From positions 186,001 to 250,000 of the forward strand of contig PHDN01000002.1 in NCBI GenBank assembly GCA_002840975.1: a DNA stretch of 64,000 bases, in the 5' to 3' direction. This document shows positions 35,009-42,929 of the stretch, piece by piece. Each line of letters opens with the position of its first letter. Within the stretch, counting starts at the first letter, position 1. The stretch is from Bacteroidetes bacterium HGW-Bacteroidetes-16 (lineage in GTDB: Bacteria > Bacteroidota > Bacteroidia > Bacteroidales > F082). The translations under genes were made by a program, and so were the position numbers. Under the pieces are notes generated by a model that worked only from the letters and a program-made list of their open reading frames with translations, had not been told where the DNA came from and searched no databases.

Positions 35009-35371
35009 ATGGTCAGAATTATTGATTACAAGCAGCATGAAACTGCTGTAGGGAAAACTTTTTATTCATTGATCCTTCAAGGGGGAATTGCGATGGTAAA
35101 AAGCAAGGAAACAGGAATGTATTATGCAACCTCTCACAACGCTTCGATTACTTCGACGTTTGACGAGGCTACCTGTAAGAGCCTTATTGGAAATGAAATG
35201 CCGGGGAGCGTCGCTAAGGTAAACTGTACTCCATTCGAGTATGTTGTGCCAAATACTGGCGAAGTATTGATGCTCGAAAGCAGGTGGGTTTATCAGCCTG
35301 AGGAAGTCTCACACGAGCAGGCTGTTTTTGAAGGCCATACAGAGAAGCCTATTACACAAGATTCATTTTAA
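35009..35371 (+). CDS. hypothetical protein of element B core, 120 residues
   Basis: A single-domain soluble protein (MVRIIDYKQHETAVGKTFYS) with a predominantly beta-strand pattern. I do not recognise a named family. It directly precedes the ATPase and DUF3871 genes and appears to be part of the same plus-strand core operon, which ends at the terminator near 37526. A role in the DNA metabolism of the element is likely from context only. Confidence 0.7.
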   Translation: MVRIIDYKQHETAVGKTFYSLILQGGIAMVKSKETGMYYATSHNASITSTFDEATCKSLIGNEMPGSVAKVNCTPFEYVVPNTGEVLMLESRWVYQPEEVSHEQAVFEGHTEKPITQDSF

Positions 35372-35425
35372 CCAAATCTAAAGGGGGGGATTTCTTGATC
35401 CTCCCTTTTCTTAAAAACTATTATC

Positions 35426-36295
35426 ATGGAAATAATTAAAGCCGAAAGAAAACAAGCTAAGATTAAATTAGCCTTCCAGGGACCCTCTGGTTCCGGGAAA
35501 ACATTTAGTGCCCTGTTGATGGCTTATGGGTTGGCCGGTTCCTGGGATAAAATCGTTGTGATTGATACCGAGAATGGATCCTCAAACCTATATGCACACC
35601 TGGGGGATTTCAATGTAATTAACTTTTCTGCCCCTTATACACCGGAAAAGTTTGTTGCAGCCATAGCATTAGCTGAATCCTCAGGGATGGAAGTGATCAT
35701 AATGGATTCTATTTCTCACGAGTGGGAAGGACAGGGAGGTATCCTTGATGTGCATAGTTCTATGGCGGGAAACAGCTTTACCAATTGGGCTAAGCTAACC
35801 CCCAGGCATAATGCATTCGTACAGGGCATCCTCAACTGTAAGTGTCATGTCATTGGGACAATACGCTCCAAACAAGACTATGTATTAACCGAAAAGAACG
35901 GAAAGCATGTACCTGAGAAGGTAGGGTTGAAAGGAGTTACCAGAGAAGGTATGGACTATGAGTTTACTGTAGTGTTGGATCTGGATATCAAACACCACGC
36001 TACCGCTTCTAAAGACAGAACTTGCCTGTTTATGGATAAACCCCAGTTTATTATAACTGATAACACCGGGGTTAAACTGAAAGAATGGTGTGAGAGCGGT
36101 AGCAGTGTTATCGAAGTCATCAAGCAAGTAGAAGCTGTTGAAACGATCAATGAATTACGCACCATCTATAATAAGTATCCTGAATACCGTACTCAAATAG
36201 AGATGCTTGTAAAAGAGAAAAAACGCTCGTTGGAAGCAGAATCCTTTCTGAATGATGTTACACTTAAAGCCTCTGAAAATGGAATTAGAAAATGA
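35426..36295 (+). CDS. RecA-like/Sak4-type AAA ATPase
   Basis: A 289-residue ATPase of phage type. Walker A is GPSGSGKTFSALLMA (near residue 19) and Walker B MEVIIMDSISHEWEGQGG (near 92). Its size and the order of motifs fit phage nucleotide-binding proteins (AAA_24), which include the Sak4 single-strand annealing recombinases. It may promote recombination or replication of element B. The 3' end overlaps the DUF3871 start by 17 bases. Confidence 0.8.
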   Translation: MEIIKAERKQAKIKLAFQGPSGSGKTFSALLMAYGLAGSWDKIVVIDTENGSSNLYAHLGDFNVINFSAPYTPEKFVAAIALAESSGMEVIIMDSISHEWEGQGGILDVHSSMAGNSFTNWAKLTPRHNAFVQGILNCKCHVIGTIRSKQDYVLTEKNGKHVPEKVGLKGVTREGMDYEFTVVLDLDIKHHATASKDRTCLFMDKPQFIITDNTGVKLKEWCESGSSVIEVIKQVEAVETINELRTIYNKYPEYRTQIEMLVKEKKRSLEAESFLNDVTLKASENGIRK

Positions 36296-37247
36296 AATTG
36301 CCCGATTGGAACCAGTTCTGATGAATGAGGTTTCAGATGATAACTTTATAGTATCAAACACCACCCCAGTGTCCCTTTACAGCCTTAGGAAGGAATGTAT
36401 TATCCCTAATTTTGCAAAGGACAACGAATCTACTATCAGCCATACGGAATTTATTGAAGCCATTGCTGAGACTGTTGCTCATGTATTTCAGAATGAAGCA
36501 ATCCTTGCTCCGGCCATCAGGGTCTCTCATCCTATCAGAGGGAGGATACCTGAGGCCATGGGAAAACCTGCCCGTTCACTATTGGCGCACGAGCGAACAC
36601 TTTACTATGAGCGCATGGCCTTTTCCATAGAGATACCCTCAATACGTGAGAATATCAATGGGAATAACCTGTCGTTAACTGTGGGAGGTGTTAGAGCCTA
36701 CAATATGGAGAACTTATATTCGCGTAAGTCTCTGGAACGCTTTAAAATCTTCATTGGGTTCAAGAACTTCGTATGCACAAATTTCTGTGTATCTACAGAT
36801 GGATTCCTTGATGATCTACGGGTGTCCAAGACTCATGAGCTGATTGAAGGTGCTTATCACCTGCTTGCGGATTTTAATGTGGTGCAAGAGCTGGATAACC
36901 TGAGGGCTTTGGGAAAGTACAACCTGAATGAAAGCCAATTTGCTCAGGTCATAGGTAAAATGAAAATGTACGCTCATTTACCCAAGGGGATGCAACAACA
37001 TATTACTCCTATGACATTAGGGGACTCTCAAATTTCGGCTATGGTGAAAGCCTACTATCAGGATGAAAACTTTCGTGCCGAGCATGATGGAAATATCAAC
37101 CTGTTCGACTTTTATAACTTGGGCACAGGGGCGAATAAGTCGTCCTACATCGATTCATTTCTTGACAGGACTGTGAGTATGCTTTCACTCTCAAACAACC
37201 TGATGAATGGGATGAGGGTGCCTGGGAGCTCCTGGTATTTACGATGA
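36279..37247 (+). CDS. DUF3871 family protein
   Basis: A protein of about 322 residues starting MELENEIARLEP (ATG 36279; a longer frame begins at 36252). Segments such as SHPIRGRIPEAMGKPA, ERMAFSIEIPSI and LTVGGVRAYNMENLY resemble DUF3871, a family limited largely to Bacteroidota integrative elements. Phage proteins of similar pattern (DUF932) are encoded beside recombinases and single-strand DNA-binding proteins. Function unknown; overlap with the ATPase gene suggests a joint role. Confidence 0.78.
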   Translation: MELENEIARLEPVLMNEVSDDNFIVSNTTPVSLYSLRKECIIPNFAKDNESTISHTEFIEAIAETVAHVFQNEAILAPAIRVSHPIRGRIPEAMGKPARSLLAHERTLYYERMAFSIEIPSIRENINGNNLSLTVGGVRAYNMENLYSRKSLERFKIFIGFKNFVCTNFCVSTDGFLDDLRVSKTHELIEGAYHLLADFNVVQELDNLRALGKYNLNESQFAQVIGKMKMYAHLPKGMQQHITPMTLGDSQISAMVKAYYQDENFRAEHDGNINLFDFYNLGTGANKSSYIDSFLDRTVSMLSLSNNLMNGMRVPGSSWYLR

Positions 37248-37251
37248 CATC

Positions 37252-37497
37252 ATGAAAGAAGATGAAGTTGAAGATATCATCAGATACCTGAGCCCGAACT
37301 CCATTCTGGTGCTTACCCCAGTTAAGCTGATTAGAATTTATTGCCCCTTTGTTGTAAAGCCTATGGTGGAATTTCAGCACATGGAGATTTCCAAAGAGTA
37401 CTTTGTAGTGAAGGTTAATATCGATCGCGATTTGCAAACGGTCTATATCATCAACGGGAAAGCCTATCAATCGAGATACTTCCTATTGGTGCTATGA
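37252..37497 (+). CDS. hypothetical protein, 81 residues
   Basis: Starts 5 bases after the DUF3871 stop, in the same operon, and ends 29 bases before the terminator stem. Strand-rich sequence (SILVLTPVKLIRIYCPFVV) with no recognised motif. Its tight position supports a real gene. Confidence 0.6.
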   Translation: MKEDEVEDIIRYLSPNSILVLTPVKLIRIYCPFVVKPMVEFQHMEISKEYFVVKVNIDRDLQTVYIINGKAYQSRYFLLVL

Positions 37498-37525
37498 CCA
37501 TGCACAGGGTTATGCTGTATTTTTT

Positions 37526-37594
37526 ACTCCCTTTTTGAGACGGTCTCCCTGTAGAAAAAAAGGACCACTGAAAAAGGGAGTTTTTCTTCTTTTA
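37526..37594 (+). terminator. intrinsic terminator of the element B left core operon
   Basis: ACTCCCTTTTT (37526-37536) pairs with AAAAAGGGAGT (37571-37581), followed by a T-rich run TTTTTCTTCTTTT. It closes the operon 35009-37497. Confidence 0.8.
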
Positions 37595-37651
37595 TCTCAT
37601 GAATAATCTTTTCTGTGAGATTCACATGTATACACAATTAAATTTAAACCG

Positions 37652-38077
37652 ATGAAAAGAATAATCATATTTATTACCATTACCCTTGGGATCATTTCAT
37701 GCTTAAGGTCACAGGATGAAAGTTTTGTACTTTCTCATTTATTACTTAGAACACAAGTCGCATACCTAAATGACAATGGTAAAGAGCTAAAACTTGACGG
37801 CCATCCTTATATTTGGCTTGATGACTTTGAACTTAAGATCTTTAAAAAGGACAACACTTGTGAGGAGTATTCTTTTGAAGGGGATATTCAGACGATGAAA
37901 AAGGAGGAGTACACTGTTTGGAAACAAAATATTCGTAACAAGAAGACTAACGAAGTTTTGTCAATTGGTGTTTTTACAACTCCCGGTGACCTGAATGGTC
38001 GGTATCTGATCATGGAATTTGAGAATGGCTTATCAGTCTCTTTAGATTGTAGGGTACTTTCCAGCGGTGTTTATTAG
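37652..38077 (+). CDS. hypothetical secreted protein/lipoprotein, 141 residues
   Basis: The N-terminus is a signal peptide (MKRIIIFITITLGIISCLRS) with a lipobox-like IISC, so the mature protein may be a lipoprotein starting at Cys17. The remainder is strand-rich with no named domain. It lies after the core-operon terminator and just before the inverted repeat that marks the cargo boundary. Confidence 0.6.
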   Translation: MKRIIIFITITLGIISCLRSQDESFVLSHLLLRTQVAYLNDNGKELKLDGHPYIWLDDFELKIFKKDNTCEEYSFEGDIQTMKKEEYTVWKQNIRNKKTNEVLSIGVFTTPGDLNGRYLIMEFENGLSVSLDCRVLSSGVY

Positions 38078-38127
38078 ATTTCTGCAGAAGGAGGCAATAT
38101 AAACTCTTTTTGAAGCTAACACTATCG

Positions 38128-38182
38128 TCACTTCGTCACGGGCTCCCTAATTTAATAGGAAAGGAGATTGTGACGAAGTGAT
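38128..38182. repeat. inverted repeat IR1 at the left cargo boundary of element B
   Basis: TCACTTCGTCAC (38128-38139) and GTGACGAAGTGA (38170-38181), 30 bases apart. The same arms recur at 57765-57808 next to the right core. No T-run follows that would make it a typical terminator. An extra CGTCAC precedes the left arm. Confidence 0.7.
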
Positions 38183-38218
38183 AATTATAAAAGAGGCGAG
38201 AATTAATTAGTCTGTTAT

Positions 38219-38325
38219 GAGTAAATGCTCTGTGTCGGACTATCGAAGACAAATCTGCCTGTCCACAGTGATTCATATTTGAGACTAAAATGGTCATATT
38301 CAGACCGAAATCCGCCATTTAGTAT
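38219..38325. repeat. palindromic repeat E1 (shared repeat family)
   Basis: Related to I1, I3 and E2: GTCGGAC then GACAAATCTGCCTGTCCACA, then TTCATATTTGAGACTAAAAT, then GGTCATATTCAGACCGAAAT and CCGCCA. It lies downstream of the TIGR04141-type gene on the minus strand. The arms of this copy are less well conserved than in the others. Confidence 0.55.
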
Positions 38326-38332
38326 TATTACT

Positions 38333-40129
38333 TTATGCAACAGTTGTTTCAATATCAGAGACATCAAAGATCTTAAGTCTGTAAAGTGAGGACATGTCCT
38401 GCATGCACTGTATTAATGAATACTTGGCAATATTTGATTTGCTATTTGCAATTCTATTCTTAACGGGTAAATCTCCATTTTGTGATCTAAATACCAAAAC
38501 GTATACAATTTCTTTCTTGCCTTGAAAATCTGCAAGGATTGATCCTTTGTCAATTTGTGATGAGTGTTTATTATTATATAAATCGATAACAGATTCAAGA
38601 TACGACTGACTTCCTGAACTTATGTCGTTCCATACCCTATTCGCAGAAATTACAATTTGATTTGATACATCTCTCATTTTTGCATCGAAACCATCTTTAA
38701 CATGAATAAGGTAAATTGTAGTTTCGTCAATAAACATTATATCGCAAAACTCAATATTATTTGGTACAATTGTATCAAAAACGAAATAATTTTTATCATC
38801 AATATAGCTTAAGTTGTATTCACTTTCAACCTGATTGTCTTTGATCCAAGGTCTTTTTAAAATGCTCGGTGATAAATAGTTTTTTTCCAAAAGATTAATA
38901 CATCTTTCGTTAATACTTTCTATGAAATCATCTTTAACTTTATACCAATTGTTATCAATTTGGAAATATGGCTTATTATTGTGTTTGATTTCACAAGTTA
39001 TATGTTGAATAAACATTGCATGTGTGCTAACTTTACTATCGCGATAACCAATTACATGCATACCAAGCAATGCAGTGCTAAACTCGAATAAATTATCCGG
39101 GTGTTCCAAATTGTTGAAGAGAAATCTCAATCCTTCAGAATATAGTTCAGCGTGGTTATCAGTTTCAAAAAAAGGAAATTTAGCCCCTTTGGCTTTAAGA
39201 ATGTAATTGTCACATTCATAAAAATCTTGCAGTTTTGAAGGATGTACGAAATCAATATCAAATTTGTATGGATTTGGTACTCTGCCTGGTCCAAACTTGT
39301 CAAACATATCATCCAATAAATTCTGAAGCAGAATAGATTTGAATTCTTTTTCTTTCAATATAGGGTCATGTACTTTATTAAATGTAGAAAGTGGTGTTGG
39401 TTGATGATCCCTTATTATTTCATTGATTCTTTTTAGAAGATCATGTAATGAGTGAAAAGTGATCCTATGTTTAATATAGAAATATGATCCAATTTCAGCA
39501 TAGATTGTCTCGTTATTGAAATCAATAAAATCGAAAACTGTGTCAATCAGATCTTTCCGCAAAGTGATATTTATCTTTGTGGGTATTTTTGTAAAACTCA
39601 GGCAATCAGTCAAAGTTCTTCCATTTCTATATATTTCACTTTGCGATGTCAAACTTCCAGAAATACCCCTTGAAGTCATTGAAACTACTTGATCTTCATT
39701 TGGGATTGTAAGATACTCGAAAAACTCAAGTCCAAACCGGTGATTGAGATAGCGTTTTAATACTCTTATCCCTCCGCCACCTACTATAGCAAAAATATTA
39801 TCCTCAACCACTGCAAATAATACAAATGACAATCTTAACACTTGAAAATTATGGCCTTCTGTAATTGCAGACGGAAGATAAGAGGCCCAATATGAATCCT
39901 TAATTGTCTCATTATATACATATGAGTAATATGTAACACTATCAATGTTGGCCTTTGTCGTGCTGTTGCCTTGTGTTTTAGAAATCTCAACAGCATCCTG
40001 ATGATGCTTAATAATGTGATTTATTCTAATTTCATCAGACTCAAATGATTTTAATTCATAAAATGATTTATCAATCTGAAAGATTTTTATTTCAGAGTAT
40101 TCCTTACTGTCAAAAAAATCTTGTGACAT
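38333..40129 (-). CDS. DUF6119/TIGR04141 family sporadically distributed protein
   Basis: A protein of about 600 residues. The segments SMTSRGISGSLTSQSEIYRN and GRTLTDCLSFTKIPTKI are characteristic of the TIGR04141 family, which is scattered among bacterial defence and mobile regions and whose function is unknown. The frame is open upstream to ATG 40219, but those 30 codons coincide with palindromic repeat E2, so ATG 40129 (MSQDFFDSKEYSEIKIF) is preferred; ATG 40177 is also possible. Confidence 0.75.
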   Translation of the reverse strand: MSQDFFDSKEYSEIKIFQIDKSFYELKSFESDEIRINHIIKHHQDAVEISKTQGNSTTKANIDSVTYYSYVYNETIKDSYWASYLPSAITEGHNFQVLRLSFVLFAVVEDNIFAIVGGGGIRVLKRYLNHRFGLEFFEYLTIPNEDQVVSMTSRGISGSLTSQSEIYRNGRTLTDCLSFTKIPTKINITLRKDLIDTVFDFIDFNNETIYAEIGSYFYIKHRITFHSLHDLLKRINEIIRDHQPTPLSTFNKVHDPILKEKEFKSILLQNLLDDMFDKFGPGRVPNPYKFDIDFVHPSKLQDFYECDNYILKAKGAKFPFFETDNHAELYSEGLRFLFNNLEHPDNLFEFSTALLGMHVIGYRDSKVSTHAMFIQHITCEIKHNNKPYFQIDNNWYKVKDDFIESINERCINLLEKNYLSPSILKRPWIKDNQVESEYNLSYIDDKNYFVFDTIVPNNIEFCDIMFIDETTIYLIHVKDGFDAKMRDVSNQIVISANRVWNDISSGSQSYLESVIDLYNNKHSSQIDKGSILADFQGKKEIVYVLVFRSQNGDLPVKNRIANSKSNIAKYSLIQCMQDMSSLYRLKIFDVSDIETTVA

Positions 40130-40164
40130 TTGAGTTTTTTTAGGGGTTGATTTCAATTTTATAC

Positions 40165-40285
40165 TAACCGGCAGCATATGGTTTGTGGCAGACTTGAAAA
40201 GATAAATCTTTCTGTCCACACGAATTTATATTTGAAAGTAACATGTTCATATTCAGAGCTAAACACGCCATAAACTATATGCATT
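40165..40285. repeat. imperfect palindrome E2 (shared repeat family)
   Basis: GCATATGGTTTGTGGCAGAC near 40173 pairs with the complement of CGCCATAAACTATATGC (40266-40282). Its middle, GATAAATCTTTCTGTCCACA and TATATTTGAAAGTAACATG, matches I1, I3 and E1. It overlaps the last codons of the gene at 40259-41323 and the upstream part of the frame of the TIGR04141-type gene. Confidence 0.62.
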
Positions 40286-41323
40286 TTCAGCACATGGCCT
40301 TCTTATTTTTTTATCTATCAATGCTAAATATTTCATTCCAGATTGGTCTGTTATATTTTCAACTCGTTCTATTTGCAATGCTGAATGAATTGCATTTGCA
40401 AAGGCAGGTAATGCAGTAAAAGTACCAACTAATGCACCAGTTGTTCCGGCAGACGCTAAAGCTATAATTGCACCAGTAATACCGCAAACCGTTCCAAATA
40501 TTAATTGTCCAAATCTGCTTTCGTTCATTTTTGCGCTCAATTCTTCTTTTTGGTAATTCAGTTCTCTTATTGTTTCTTTAAATAATTGACTTTCTTCGTC
40601 TATATTATGGTCAAGTGCTATCAATTCAACCTTATTCTTAAAACTATTAAGTAAATCTGGATGTTTGTCTTTAAATCTTCTTAATTGTTTTAAGTCAATT
40701 TGCTCAGGAAAAGGAATTACCTCTTTTAAGATTACTTCTCTTCTAAGATTGTCTTTTTTCATTGTCTTATAAACTTTTTTGGAACTATTGGTAAATGGTA
40801 CCTTTCGAACTTGCATATCTGTAGTTGGTAAAAAGCCCAATTTACCACCAATGACTGATGCGAGAAATGACATTAAATCATTTGCTGTTCTCTGCTCTAC
40901 AATAAACCATTCATGATCTTCTCTCCTTGCAAGCCCTGCTTGCTCTAATTGGTAGAAAATTTCATCATCGAATTTATCTACATGAATTTTAGGCCCGTTT
41001 AGATTGAGTTTGTTTTCATGAATTTTGCCATATTTCGCCCCTTGAAATTGAACTCTGCGTTGCCTTAACTTAAATTCCTTGGTATTAATGTAATCAATGA
41101 AAGGTCTTGAAATCTCCCATGGTCTTTCTAAAACTTCAATTGGATTGATAGGAATCACCAGTTCATTTTGCACCAATACCCTCATAAAATTATCATACTT
41201 CTCCGGTTCATAGAAGTAGTTTTGAGGTACAATTGAACCAACTTGATTGTAATAAAGTAATGTCCTTATTGTCCAATCGGTTCTTGGAACATTTATATAA
41301 GGATAATATAATAGATTTTCCAT
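40259..41323 (-). CDS. DUF6236-like protein
   Basis: A 354-residue protein beginning MENLLYYPYINVPRTDWTIR, the typical opening of DUF6236-like proteins, followed by RTLLYYNQVGSIVP. A hydrophobic, glycine/alanine-rich segment (GTVCGITGAIIALASAGTTG) near residue 280 may be membrane-associated. The last codons fall in palindrome E2. Function unknown; it sits in a run of single-gene minus-strand cargo units between a TIGR04141-type protein and an Mrr-type nuclease. Confidence 0.6.
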   Translation of the reverse strand: MENLLYYPYINVPRTDWTIRTLLYYNQVGSIVPQNYFYEPEKYDNFMRVLVQNELVIPINPIEVLERPWEISRPFIDYINTKEFKLRQRRVQFQGAKYGKIHENKLNLNGPKIHVDKFDDEIFYQLEQAGLARREDHEWFIVEQRTANDLMSFLASVIGGKLGFLPTTDMQVRKVPFTNSSKKVYKTMKKDNLRREVILKEVIPFPEQIDLKQLRRFKDKHPDLLNSFKNKVELIALDHNIDEESQLFKETIRELNYQKEELSAKMNESRFGQLIFGTVCGITGAIIALASAGTTGALVGTFTALPAFANAIHSALQIERVENITDQSGMKYLALIDKKIRRPCAENAYSLWRV

Positions 41324-41339
41324 ATGTTTTGGTTTTTTT

Positions 41340-41470
41340 GTTAGGTGCTAACGGTATATTTTATGAGTTGTGGTAGATTGCATGGTATTCTCCTTTCAAA
41401 TCTTTACTAAGTTATAGCGTGCTACAAACGTTAATATTTATTACTTTACATGCCATTATTTATTCAACGT
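41340..41470. repeat. possible attC-like spacer E3
   Basis: Starts with the inverted repeat GTTAG-GTG-CTAAC (41340-41352). Further complementary segments (GTTGTGGTAG and CTACAAACG) suggest a weak larger palindrome. It separates two minus-strand cargo genes but does not belong to the shared repeat family, so the assignment is weak. Confidence 0.35.
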
Positions 41471-41484
41471 GTTGGATACATATT

Positions 41485-42252
41485 TTAATATTTCTGTAAC
41501 CATGTTTTTAGATCATTAAAGTCTTTTAAATCTAATTGATTCTCAAAGTTCTTAGCTTCTTTAATGGCATCTTGTGTAAAGAAGCTTGTTGTTACAATTA
41601 TACTTTTTGCTGGTTTATGAATATTATGAACACCAATTACTTCACGAATTATTCCAACTCCAATTTTGTTTTCAGCTTTGTATCTTTTGCATTCTACATA
41701 TATGAGAAAGTTTGAGACCTTATTTATAATACTTGCAATTATATCTCGACCACCATCTTTTGTTGCTTTTGTAAGATCTGTATCGAATCCAAAATCCTGT
41801 AATAAGCTTGCAATTAATTCCTCAAATTTTCTTGGTGACATGTCGTATAATTTCTCTGGGTGCTTTTTAAAATACTTTTTAATCTCATCATCAATGTCTT
41901 TGATAATTACTTCAGAAGGTTTTATTATTTGCGAGTCTCTTGCATTGAATAAGGATTCCTCTTTTTTTCCTGATTTTGTAATTGTAATTATAGAATTTGT
42001 TAAAGACTCCTCTGCTTTTTCAATTGATGCAAATGACACTTTTGTTTCAATTGCTCTATATCTCTGATCCTCATCTTTTGATAGAATAACATAATTCCAG
42101 TCACTATCTGTTTTGTCTAATAGTATAATTCCTAATAAACTGTCATCGTCATTTGAGAACCATTTTTGCTCTGTCGCAAAAAAGGAGACAATAGGATTCT
42201 TGTCAATATCAAATTTGTCAAAATCATTTTCTGTTAATTCGTTGATCATCAT
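41485..42252 (-). CDS. Mrr-type restriction endonuclease (PD-(D/E)xK)
   Basis: A 255-residue protein whose C-terminal half is an Mrr_cat domain: FEELIASLLQDFGFDTDLTK, then GGRDIIASIINKV and YVECKRYKAENKIG supply the D and ExK catalytic residues near residues 168 and 187; IIVTTSFFTQDAIKEA is the usual downstream segment. The N-terminal 130 residues are not recognised and may serve target recognition. Such enzymes usually cut modified DNA. Confidence 0.85.
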   Translation of the reverse strand: MMINELTENDFDKFDIDKNPIVSFFATEQKWFSNDDDSLLGIILLDKTDSDWNYVILSKDEDQRYRAIETKVSFASIEKAEESLTNSIITITKSGKKEESLFNARDSQIIKPSEVIIKDIDDEIKKYFKKHPEKLYDMSPRKFEELIASLLQDFGFDTDLTKATKDGGRDIIASIINKVSNFLIYVECKRYKAENKIGVGIIREVIGVHNIHKPAKSIIVTTSFFTQDAIKEAKNFENQLDLKDFNDLKTWLQKY

Positions 42253-42581
42253 TGTCTTTTTAACTTGTGCTTAAAGTAATTCTAACGACAATTGTCACTA
42301 TGCTTATTACATATTTACTTAATAAAGCTCCTTTAATTTTATTATCAATGCATTATCTACTTATAACCGTTTAAATCAGGTTCTTGTTTAATTGTGAATT
42401 GATCGTCGAGTGATTGGTGGTGTAAATCTATGAAAATTATTTATTGGTTTTACTTTTATGTGTCTGAAATTACTAATACTTAATTGATTTGTCGATTTAA
42501 TTTAAAATAATTGACGTAAATCCTTCTGGGGACTGATTTGAATGATTATATTACTGACGTAAATTTGATTATAATCTAATC
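42253..42581. other. 329-base gap with repeated TGACGTAAAT
   Basis: TGACGTAAAT occurs near 42512 and again near 42555, both upstream of the small plus-strand gene at 42582, and could be operators. No gene is supported in the gap. Confidence 0.35.
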
Positions 42582-42851
42582 ATGACAAAGAAAGAATCGA
42601 TGGCCATATTACTGGCCTGCAAAAAGCATAATATCTTCTTGACCGTGCGAAATGATGGGGATGACCATTTGGTTGGATTTTTAAATAAACTTGAAATAAG
42701 TAACTTTGATCAGGCCAAGCTGATAACGAATGGGCTGGTGATTGAGGGTAGGTTGAAAAAAGGAGCCCTCCTTTCCCGGGAGAAAGAGCATCCCATTACG
42801 GAACCCCTCAGGCATATATCAAAGAGTGAACGAAGGAATGGGAATAGTTAG
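42582..42851 (+). CDS. hypothetical protein, 89 residues
   Basis: A small basic protein (MTKKESMAILLACKKHNIFL) with a lysine/arginine-rich C-terminus. No family recognised. It lies alone on the plus strand between the Mrr-type gene and the T9SS cargo gene, behind the TGACGTAAAT repeats. The intact frame and plausible leader support a real gene but not strongly. Confidence 0.5.
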   Translation: MTKKESMAILLACKKHNIFLTVRNDGDDHLVGFLNKLEISNFDQAKLITNGLVIEGRLKKGALLSREKEHPITEPLRHISKSERRNGNS

Positions 42852-42929
42852 TGGTGAAAATGTGTAGATAGTAAGGGATTGCATGGTAGAGCTACCAGAT
42901 GTATAATGGCTACAAAAGTATCTTCCAAA

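Noticed and set aside
24376-42252. True integron
   Set aside because: Neither recombinase in the window shows the extra IntI-specific helix as far as can be judged, and both sit beside tRNA att sites; only the spacer palindromes are integron-like.
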